Position numbers and translations under genes: made by a program. Shown in pieces: positions 56,301 through 64,000 of a stretch of 64,000 bases of DNA. Below the pieces are notes generated by a model, which was not told the DNA's origin, did not search any database, and saw nothing but the letters and a program-made list of their open reading frames with translations. Source of the stretch: Chlorella sorokiniana (lineage: Eukaryota; Chlorophyta; Trebouxiophyceae; Chlorellales; Chlorellaceae); NCBI GenBank assembly GCA_025917655.1, contig CP084614.1, forward strand, positions 372,001 through 436,000, written 5' to 3'. Numbering within the stretch: position 1 is the stretch's first letter; each line of letters begins with the position of its first letter.

Positions 56301-57063
56301 CCAGCACGCCCATCACGGTGGCGGGGGTGAGGGCGGTGGGGTCGGCGGTGAGGCTGTCCACCGTGTACTTGAAAAGGAAGGGGACCTGCACTTGGTTTGG
56401 ACATAAAACAATGCCAAGCCAGCTCACGTAGATCGTGACGTCCTCAGCAAAAGGACCGGTGGGTGAGGGAGGGCACGCAGCCACAAGCACAGGGTTTCTG
56501 ACACAGCCCGCTGAACCGATGGTCCAGGCGTGAAAACTTTGCACATCTGCAGGCAGTCCAGGACTCAGCCAGCGCCACTCACCTGCACGTTGAGCAGCTT
56601 GCTGCCCAGCAGGAGGCCCATCGCCGCTGCCACGCGCGGCCGCCACTCGGTGTTGCCCTTGGGGAACACGTAGCTGCAGGCGGGGCGGTGGTTGGTGCAG
56701 GACCACGCAGGACGGAGGCAGCGAGGGCGAGGCCCGTGCAGAGCCAAGAAGCACATCAGACATGCACATAAAGAAGAATGCGACGTGCCATCCGCTGGCC
56801 CCACGTCTAGCTAGCCGCACGCATCCCCCTTTGCCCTCACCACACGCGCACGCACGCACACGCAGCACACCGGCGCCACCCTTCTCCCCAACAACAACAA
56901 AGAACACACACAATCAAGCCAATCAAGCAGATGGTGCACACGCACCGTGCCGCCTCCCGAAGAATCTCCACGTCGCTCATCTGCTCGCCCTTCTCCTCAG
57001 CAGTCAAGCCGCCCGGGCCGCCGCTCGAGGCGGCCGCCGCTCTGGCGGCCCCTGCTGCAAGGT
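50366..57063 (-). CDS. ATM3: Mitochondrial half-size ABC transporter, Atm3/ABCB7/ABCB25 family
   Basis: Seen, in minus-strand order: [18 protein letters not shown] and [19 protein letters not shown] (about 57000-56340); [65 protein letters not shown] with [64 protein letters not shown]; Walker A (GTSGSGKST, near 52740); the LSGGEKQRV signature split by an intron (exon from about 51611); Walker B ([12 protein letters not shown]); H-loop (VVAHRLST). Known: Atm3/ABCB7 in the inner mitochondrial membrane exports a glutathione-based sulfur compound needed for cytosolic Fe-S clusters and Moco; the [10 protein letters not shown] and NFLGTVYRE blocks are diagnostic. The transit-peptide exon (upstream of about 57063) was not found. 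The C-terminal end is soft because the frame stays open past 50366 into the FKBP gene. Confidence 0.9.
50991..51016 (-). repeat. (CA)n microsatellite in an ATM3 intron
   Basis: Thirteen CA units on the plus strand, that is (GT)n in the sense of the minus-strand gene. Confidence 0.9.
51467..51505 (-). repeat. (CA)n/C-run microsatellite at an ATM3 intron start
   Basis: In gene sense the exon containing [10 protein letters not shown] is followed directly by GTGTGTGCGCGCGTGTGTG, so the repeat again begins at the splice donor. Confidence 0.85.
52905..52980 (-). repeat. CA/CCCA-rich low-complexity intron sequence
   Basis: A 75-base CA- and CCAC-rich tract inside the ATM3 intron just upstream of the Walker A exon in gene sense. 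Confidence 0.75.
53722..53893 (-). repeat. 39-bp minisatellite, four copies, in an ATM3 intron
   Basis: Four successive units starting with CCTCGGCTGTGCAGCGCAG (about 53722, 53761, 53800 and 53855). Copies 1 and 2 are nearly identical; copy 3 has a 16-base insertion after its end; copy 4 is diverged in its second half. They lie between two membrane-domain exons. Confidence 0.85.
54605..54656 (-). repeat. CCCA and (CA)n microsatellite at an ATM3 intron start
   Basis: Plus-strand CCCACCCA units then (CA)n. In gene sense it lies directly after the donor of the exon ending NNEAHEFGR. Confidence 0.85.
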
Positions 57064-58268
57064 GCTGTCACGTGCCCTGCCGCTGCTGCTGCTGCTGCTG
57101 CTGCCGCTGCCGCTGGAGGACAGTGCGTGAGCTGCAGCTGGGGCTTCCCCCTCTGCAGCTGGAAGGGGGCGTGCCTGCAGCCAGGAGGGGCAACCGTGAA
57201 AGAACAGCTGAGTCAGTTATCCCCCGGCACTCCTAGCACTCCTGTAGATGCAGCAGGAACACAGTTTCAGCTCACAGCATGCAAGTGGCGGGCCATACAG
57301 CCGACGGGTGCCGCAGGCTGTCGCCACCAAGTCCAGGTGTGCGTGTAGCCCTGCACAACAGTTGTGTGTGTGTTGTCAGCATGTGTTCAACATTGCGGTC
57401 CTGTAGTCTGCGGCAGTAGAGCTGCGACAGCTATTGGGAGGCGAGCAAGGGTCACCTGCGCCCTGGCAGATATCAACGGTGGTGCCGCCGCCGCCGCACC
57501 CCGCCCAACCCATGCAGTTTGCGCAGATGCCGCAGCATGGCAAGCTTCATTTCTACCCAATACGCAAGCGCAACGCTCCAAGGCGCTCGCCAGCTGCCGC
57601 AGCCGCCGCATGAGCGCGCGGCGAGTTGATTAGGTGCAGGAGCAGCGCTGGATGGCGGGATTGCAATCAGTTCTTCGGAACATGGAGCGCGATATCTTCA
57701 TTATCCATAAGAACGGCCGGCCTCCCGACAAACAGGGCAGGCCAGCTCAGCGCTGGCGGCAGTGAGGTGGCTGCCCCCACAGACATGCCTGCAGGCTCAA
57801 TGGTTTGACCATAGTCGATTTCGCTTTTGAAAAGTCATTTGATTTGAGCTATTAACAGAGCTGAATTGCTATGCAGTCCTCTGTTGACTCCGAAACGCCC
57901 CGCAACGGCACCCTGCTATCAGAGCTTGGCAGCTTTGAGCAATAGCCCTGCAGCCCTAGTCGTTCCATTTCACCTTGAAGGCAACTTCTATACATCTCCA
58001 AAGGGTTACGGTGCGCGTGCGCCGAGGAATACTTCCGAAAACCACCCCAGGACCCTACCCACCCCTTCCGCCTATCATCGCAGCTTCGAGCATATGCATC
58101 ATAGGTGATGCCAGCGGTAGACCTGGTGCAGCCGCCACCGACGTTCCCGCCGTGCCAGCATCCTCCACCCGCCGCCGCCCTCCAGGAGAGCTGCATGCAG
58201 GCCGAACCTGCCCGGGTGTGGATTATTTACGGCTTGTCTGCATGATCAGAAGTGTGAAAGGTCATTCC
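57064..58268. other. Divergent region: ATM3 5' end and upstream of the next gene
   Basis: Should contain the ATM3 transit-peptide exon(s), probably within 57070-57350, where a CTG-rich tract and signal-like short frames occur. From about 57640 to 58260 the sequence is less GC-rich and no coding block was recognised. No repeats or RNA genes were seen. Confidence 0.5.
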
Positions 58269-60646
58269 ATGCTGAATCCCTCCGCCGCTACCTTCATTCA
58301 GCATTTGTCCTCCTCACCCTCCGCAGAGTCAGCTCCAACCGACGCTGCCGCTGGAGGCGCCGCAGCGGCGCCGCTCGGAAGCAGACACCGCCCTGGACAG
58401 CCTTCTGGCCTCCACCTGCCCCGAGCAAGCGGGATGGCTGACGGGCAGCGCCGCCGCCCAACCCCTCCAGCCTGTGCTGCCCAAGCTGCTGATGGGAGCG
58501 CCGCTGGCCGCCGCCATTTCGGCTGAAGCTTGGATGGAGCAGCAGCTGGGCCAGGGGGCGACGACGCCGAGGGCTGGCTGTGCGCCTCACCACAACAGCC
58601 AACCATGCTGCGCCGCAGCTCCCAATGCGGGCTGGCGGGGCCCTCCCGCTGGCGAGCCCCGCCTCACGGCCAGCCACAGCCGGCGCCGGGGCCCCGCAAG
58701 CGGACGGCGAGGCCGCAGCGCAGCGGCAATGGTTACCGCCAGAGCAAGTCCTTCAAGGCCTGCCGCAGCATCGATGCTGGCCGGGCAGAGGGCAGCCGCG
58801 TCAACAGCAGCTGCCGCGGCACAGATGCCAGCCTCGCTGACGCCAGCCCGCACGCTGCGGCCCGCCAGCCGGCCCGCCACACCTCTGCCTGCCAGCGGCA
58901 CCAGCCCCGCCGCCGCTGTGGGGGCAAAGGCGCCGCCTGGCCGCACACAGACCCCCACCCGCCGGTTGCAACTGAGCAAGGCCGGCCCCGCAGCACGCAG
59001 CAGCTTGACATCCAGCGGCAGGAGCAGCCTGGCGCACGCTGCGGCCCACGCTGCTCCAGCGCAGCAGGCACAGCAGGCACACCACACCTCCTCCCAGTCC
59101 AAGGTTGCCCAGTGGCTGCACTCGGGTGCGGGATGGGCCCTTGCCAGGCCTTGAGGCTGTGGCTTCCTTTTTGTGAAGCACCGGCTTCAGATGACCTTGC
59201 ACCCTGTGGGCTGTTGCCCCTCCCCCTTTGAATCAAGCCTCCAAGCCTCGTGCCCCTCACCTCTGCCGCAGCCTTGATTCCCATGCAGGCCGCCTGGGCT
59301 CCAAGCTCGCCGCCTCCGCCCAGCCAGACAGCCCCACAGGCAGCAGCAGCCCGGGCTGGCGCATCCCAGCTGGCGCGGGCGGGCGGCCTGCCGCCGGCGC
59401 TGCCGCCGCACCCTCGCTCTCCACCCGCCTGTCCTACCATGGCGCCAGCCGCATCCCGCGGCCTGTCCCAGCCCCGCGCCACGCTGCGCATGCTGAGCGG
59501 GCATCTGCAGCCTTCGCCGTGCTAGGCAGGGCGGAGGCGTCGCAGTCAGCTTCCACACAGCTCGACCGGCGGGCATTGGCCGCAGGCGGCAGCCCTGCGG
59601 CAGCCGACATCAGGCAGCAGGTGTGGTGCCCAGCCGCCCCTATCGCCGCAGGAGAGCTCATCTCCCCGCCGAGTGAGGCTCTGCTTTCCAATCTCTGGGA
59701 TCTGCATTGTGCATGTCTGGGTGCATGTACATGTGCTAGGACCGGGTGTGTGTGGGGGCGATCAATCCAAGGTAAATTCTGCTGGAGGTCTGCTGACCCC
59801 CACCCTTCCTGCTCCCACCCCTCCTCTTCCCTGCCAGGCTCCATGACAAGCGACCGCACCACCTCTCCAACCGCCAGCGATCTCAGCATCCCGCTAAGCC
59901 AGCACCGCCCGTTGAGCGGCTGCCCCCGCTGCCCAAGTCGCCCGTCGCAGCAGCCGCGCCCAGCAGCGGCGCCAGCATCACCAGCAACAACAGCCGCAGG
60001 GGTGCCCAGCCAGCAAGCCCGCTGCATGCCGCGCGCGCCGCGGCAGCCGCAACGCTGGTGCAGGCAGAGGTGGCTGCGCGAGCCGCCGCCGAGGAGTGCG
60101 CTCTGCTGACGCGGGCGAGCCCAGAGGCCTGGGAGGCTGCTCAGGCAGCAGCCTCCGCTTCCGATGGGCGCAGCGGCACCGCCATCGACGGCTTTCTGGA
60201 TGAGCAGCTGTCGCGGCTGGATGCCCTCAGCCGCTCGCTGGCGGAAGCTTCCGGGCAGCTGGCCGAGATGGAGGTGGACGAGGAGCTGGCAGCCTCCCGC
60301 CGTGCCAGCTCAGCTTCACAGCGCGACGTGCATGTTGCGCACACCGGGGGCACCACCGCCGCCTTCGCCCCCTGCGGACAGCACCCAGTTGCAAAGCAAA
60401 CCTGCTCTGTCACCCTGCAGCCGCCCCCACTCTGCCTCTGGCGGATGCTCCCGTCGCACCTCCCGCAGCTCTGCCACCGCTTCATCTGCGGGCGAAGCCG
60501 TGCGCGCTGCAGCGGGGGCTGCTGCCCTGGCGGCTGCCGTCTCTGCTGCGGCCCTGGTCATGATGACTCGCGGCCGCAGCTTGCCAGCGGCAGCCTCTTC
60601 TGCACTGAGAAGGGGTAAGAGGGGCCATCGGACCGCGTCCAGCTGA
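58269..60646 (+). CDS. Ser/Ala/Arg-rich low-complexity protein with C-terminal hydrophobic segment, function unknown
   Basis: Seen: plus-strand exons with biased but protein-like composition. One from about 58326 gives DTALDSLLASTCPEQAGWL and VLPKLLMGAPLAAAISAEAW. A basic Ser-rich stretch follows (SGNGYRQSKSFKACRS). An exon at about 60040-60320 gives VQAEVAARAAAEECALLTRA and FLDEQLSRLDALSRSLAEAS. The last ends AALAAAVSAAALVMMTRGR plus a short basic tail and a TGA at 60646. Inference: the terminal Ala/Val stretch of about 20 residues with a short basic tail looks like a tail anchor (ER or organelle outer membrane). No known domain was found. Frames change several times in G/C runs, so the exact exon chain and the start (58269 or later) are uncertain. 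TGTAA follows at 60948. Confidence 0.45.
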
Positions 60647-60947
60647 GCTGTGCACCCCTTGGGACTACTGTGCGAGATTCTCTCCTCCTCAGGCAGCGGC
60701 TGCAGTGCCCGCCCCCTGACTTCGCCAGCTGCTCCACTCGTTGGCGGTGTGAGGAGGGGTTTTGCTGATTGCGACGGTATTCGTCAGCTTAAGAGCGGAG
60801 ATGCTTGACATCATTGTTTCATTTTTGTGGTGCCCCAATGGAGGGCAAACTTCCTTTCTGCCACTGCCTCTCGTCTTTCCCCGCTCCTCTCTCACCGCCG
60901 GACTGCATGGCCAGGTTGCTACATGACGCTTGTACTGACAGCATGAG

Positions 60948-60952
60948 TGTAA
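60948..60952 (+). terminator. TGTAA polyadenylation signal, tail-anchored protein gene
   Basis: First TGTAA on the plus strand after the stop at 60646, about 300 bases downstream. Confidence 0.45.
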
Positions 60953-61055
60953 CCGCACTTGTCTGCGGCAGTGCTTGGCGCGGCAGGGCACTTGCAGGGA
61001 CGGTCCAACGATATGGTGCTCTGTCCAGCCCTGCTCAGCCGCCAGCCGGGGGGGA

Positions 61056-61618
61056 TCAAGCGAAGAAGTGGCAGAAGAAGAAGCAGCCGATGGGGATGGT
61101 CCAGGACAGCACAAAAACGAGGGGCAGGACGAGGGACAGGGCGGGGGCGCCCCTGAGCGGCAGCACAGGAGGCCCTGCGCGCGGGTGGGTGGGCGGTGTG
61201 TGTGGTTGGGTGGGTAAGGTGGCTGATGCATCAGCTAGTGATTGGGAGGTTCAGGGCGTCGGCCGCGCCCCCCTTGAGAGCCTGAAGCCAGGGGCTCTTG
61301 GGTGGAGCGACAGCACAGCACGCGACTACCGAATAGCGCACACTAAGCCGCCCAACAAGCTGCAGACAGCTTGTGCGATTGCAGGTCGCAGTGGCAGCAC
61401 GCACCTTGTATGGTGGGGCTGCGAGGCTCCTGCAGCAGCGCTCGCGAGCGGGCGCCCAGTGGGAGGTCAGCCCCCGCTGCGGCGGGGCCCTGCTCCGTGC
61501 CAGAGGATGGGTGAGCCGCCTGCTGCGTTGTGCCACCTTGGACGGTGCCTCCAAGGCTGCCAACCGCCAGCAGCACAGCCAGCAGCACTAGAGCGCCCAG
61601 CTTCCAGCTGCCTGCCAT
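61056..61618 (-). CDS. Small secreted or membrane protein, function unknown
   Basis: Seen: the ATG at 61618 opens a strong signal peptide (KLGALVLLAVLLAVGSLGG) followed by a Gly/Thr/Ala-rich segment and ALLQEPRSPTIQ, where a GT donor follows. A later minus-strand block (about 61155-61056) can be read as LSLVLPLVFVLSWTIPIGCF, a convincing membrane segment, then FFFCHFFA and a TGA. The direct junction between the two is out of frame by one base, so either a middle exon near 61230-61300 or another base error is needed. Family not recognised. If both parts are real, the product is a small type I membrane protein. Confidence 0.4.
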
Positions 61619-62135
61619 GGCTGTCTGGTATGGTTGCTAGAAGATTCAAGCTGTGCGGACTAGAACCGGGTCTGGCCCCTTCAGGTTCCAAGGCCGGCAG
61701 ATGCAGTCATTCCCTTCTTTCCACCCTTGCCAAGTTGAGGCTGGCGTGACCTTCACTGACCAAAAGTGCTCATTCAATCCATGCCAGCGAAAAGGTTCCC
61801 TGCTGCGAGCAATGTGCATACAAATGTCCTGCCCCACCTCCCATTACCCTTTCAGTCCCCAGCATAACTTTAAGAGTCACAGACAGAGAAGCTTTGATGA
61901 GCAGAAGCACGTAAAAGGGTTCATTTGATGGCACGGTACTAAAACAGGGCGAGCTACCGCAGTGCAGTCACCGTAGCGCCAAGCAAAGCGTAGCGCAGAA
62001 GGCAGAAGGAATGTGTCAGGGTTGCAGTTCAAGTCACAATGAGGATGTTATTAGGTAGTATAATGGATTCCTGGGTCATTCCAGGAGGGTTTTGGGCGAT
62101 GTACGCAGGCTGTCGTAATGCCCAGCTGGGCGCTG
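61619..62135. other. Intergenic
   Basis: No coding block. The right half (61840-62090) is unusually A/T-rich for this window. It holds the promoter of the small secreted gene and the 3' flank of the exonuclease gene. No TGTAA was seen on the minus strand. Confidence 0.6.
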
Positions 62136-64000
62136 TCACTTCAAGGCTCCGCCTGCCGCCGCTGGCCGCACGCGCCCGCACTCTTCGCACGGGTCGGGGC
62201 CGCAGCGGTGCTGCTTCTGCTGCCGGTGGCTGTGCACCGCGGAGGGGCTGGAGAATGTGCGGGGGCAGTCGTGGCAGCGCCACACGGGCGGCGGCAGCAC
62301 CTGCAGGGCACAATGGGGGAGTGGAAGGCGCAGTCAGGAGAGCGGCCGGCAGCTTGGCCGCAGACAGGCGTGCTGTGCAGGGGTCGGTGCAAGGGGGCCG
62401 AGGGGCATCGGCAGGCAGTGTGTCGTCAGCGAGAGTCGGTTGCAAATTACCCAATGAGTTGCTAAATTCGTCACCTGCCCCTCGGCAGCAGCGGCATACA
62501 GCGGCGATGCAGGCAGCACGGCATCGGAATGAGTAGGAGAGTCTGATGGTTGTATCAGCAGGGATTGCTAAGCAGCATCGTTTCCTCACGTGCCGGAGTG
62601 CAGGGAAAAGGGTGCAGCGGTGGACCAAGGCAGCAAGGCCAGGTGGCGTGCAGGCGGCCAGCGGCGGCGTGGTGGGGCTCAGAATGAGTAGGAGAGTCTG
62701 ACGGTTGGTTCAGCACGGAAGCAGTCAGCTGCGTCGTTTCCTCCCAGCCCGGATGCCGCACAGCAGGCAGCCAGCAAGTAAAACAGCGGCGGAGGGGCGG
62801 GGTGCAGTCAAATCTGGCAGCCAGCAGTGCACGTCTCCCCTTCCCATCCCTTCCCCAGGCTGCCCCTCAACATCCCCATCCCATCCCCGCCGCACCTCGC
62901 CGAGCATTTGGTGGCAGGCGGAGCAGGCGGAGGGGGAGGCGTGCCAGAGGCGCAGGCCGCGGTACACGTGGCCGGTGACCAGGGCGTCGAGGGCGGCGTA
63001 CCGCACTTGGGCGTCGCTCAGCCGCCGCGCCTCCCAGTTGCTCATCGTCACCCGCTTGTTCTTGGGGAGGGACAGGCCAAGCACGCGACGCGTGAGGGCG
63101 CCCAGGCCCAGCCCGTGGTACCCAAGAGAGGCAGCGATCTGCGGAAGGGTTGTGAGGGGGGGGGGGGACCATCAGCGTTCTGCAAGCACAACAAGCCGCC
63201 TGTTTGCAGCAGCGAGTTCGAGCACTGCGTTGCGTGCCCAATAGGCGCAGCCCTCTGCCTCGCTGTTGTGAGGACCCAGAGCAAAGGTAGCAGCACAACA
63301 AAACAGGGCAGCCGCGTGCCGCCGCCCCAGCGGTGGTGACCCCCAGCAGCGCCCCAGCCGCGCGGGTGCAGCGCGGGCGGCGATCGCCTGCAGCAGGTCG
63401 AAGAAGCGGGCGAAGAGGTCGGCGCGGCCCTTCCCAAACGTCTGCTGCATCTTGCCTTCGTCAGAAGAGTCCCAGGAGAAACCCACAAAGGTGAGGTCGG
63501 GGTCGCTGCACGGGGAGAGAAGCATGTGGGGGCGGGGGGTGAGGCCGAGTGGGTACATGTGTGTGGTGGTGGTGATGGCGTCAGCGTGGGTGGGGGGGGG
63601 CGGGGGGATTTACTGGGTGTGCGGGAGGGTGATGATTGTGGGCGGGTGCAGGTGCAAGGGCCCAGGGCGGGCCACAGCTGCTTGAAGTGGCGGGGAGCTG
63701 AAGGGGCAGGACACAGAGGCAGGGCGGGCAGGGAGCACGAGAGCGGCAGGAGGGGCAGGACTGGCGGCAGGGGAGGGGCCTGCCCACCCGCCCACCTCAG
63801 GAAGGCTCGCAGCGCGGGCGGCATGCGGTTGCCGATGCGGCACACGCGCACAAGCACGGCGACCGAGGCCGACGCGAGCTGCATGAGGGCGACGCGGGAG
63901 GGGCCGCCGCCCGCCCAGCCCTCGGGCGCCACTCCAGGTCGATCCCGACGACGGCGTCCCGCATGCTGCTGCGCAGCGCGGCCAGCGCGCCGACCAGCTG
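62136..64000 (-). CDS. DEDDy 3'-5' exonuclease (WRN-exonuclease-like) with C-terminal C2H2 finger; 5' end outside window
   Basis: Seen, in minus-strand order: AVVGIDLEW (Exo I, Asp and Glu) at the window edge; SRVALMQLASASVAVLVRV; IGNRMPPALRAFL; DPDLTFVGFSWDSSDEGKM (Exo II); exon 63138-62896 with LGLSLPKNKRVTMSNWEARR and QVRYAALDA (Exo III, Tyr and Asp), then SACSACHQMLGE; last exon 62300-62136 with WRCHDCPRTF..HSHRQQKQH, a C2H2 finger, and a basic tail. Known: LPKxKRVTMSNWE and RYAALDA are typical of plant and algal WEX-like exonucleases that trim DNA or RNA. The finger fusion suggests nucleic-acid targeting. Odd: one base is missing after DLEW (63930-63932), and the intron after FDLLQ appears to use a GC donor. 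Confidence 0.85.
62526..62761 (-). repeat. Two diverged copies of an ~80-bp segment in an exonuclease intron
   Basis: 62526-62606 and 62681-62761 share GAATGAGTAGGAGAGTCTGA and, about 50 bases on, CGTCGTTTCCTC or its one-base variant, with moderate divergence between. Spacing is 155 bp. Both lie within the intron separating the Exo III exon from the zinc-finger exon. Confidence 0.75.

Noticed and set aside
1214-57063. An iron/Fe-S gene cluster linking BRUTUS, HEP and ATM3
   Set aside because: ATM3 is 38 kb from BRUTUS with many unrelated genes between. Co-location is more simply chance.

Overview
The window is nuclear DNA from a green alga (Chlorophyta; a trebouxiophyte such as a Chlorella relative is the best guess). 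The evidence is very high GC, genes cut into many short exons by GC-rich introns with canonical GT..AG ends, TGTAA motifs downstream of several stops, and a plant/algal gene set: PGRL1, FKBP17-2, BRUTUS, a chloroplast-type HEP and Atm3. No bacterial operons, IS elements, CRISPR arrays, rRNAs or tRNAs were seen. Gene models were built by eye from conserved protein blocks joined at plausible splice sites; first exons and transit peptides are the weakest parts.

Layout: 1-1213 no supported gene. 1214-2160 (-) HEP/Zim17 zinc-finger protein, divergent from 2422-12014 (+), a BRUTUS-type iron-sensing E3 ligase with hemerythrin, CHY, CTCHY, RING and zinc-ribbon modules. 12626-14963 (+) PGRL1 of cyclic electron flow. 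16462-20978 (+) atypical E2F with two winged helices. 22355-29783 (+) blue-light LOV-domain hybrid histidine kinase, the most striking gene here. 30258-30682 (+) small secreted 8-Cys protein. 30979-32045 (-) PPIE-type RRM protein. 32775-33553 (+) small Cys-rich protein. 33784-38379 (+) ankyrin-repeat protein. 38954-48178 (-) very long coiled-coil protein. 48588-50098 (+) FKBP17-2-like isomerase, tail to tail with 50366-57063 (-), the Atm3/ABCB7 mitochondrial ABC transporter. 58269-60646 (+) Ser/Ala-rich protein with a hydrophobic C-terminal segment. 61056-61618 (-) small secreted or membrane protein. 62136-64000 (-) DEDDy 3'-5' exonuclease with a C-terminal C2H2 finger, cut by the window edge.

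Functional themes: iron and Fe-S biology (BRUTUS, Atm3), chloroplast biogenesis and photosynthetic control (PGRL1, FKBP17-2, HEP), and light signalling (LOV kinase). These are unlinked housekeeping or regulatory genes rather than a cluster.

Two whole-window patterns matter. First, almost every conserved gene is interrupted by one-base frame breaks, mostly one G or C missing from a short G or C run. This looks like residual sequencing error, so raw ORFs understate the genes. Second, many introns begin with GT-rich microsatellite directly at the donor and end in CA/C-rich tracts.
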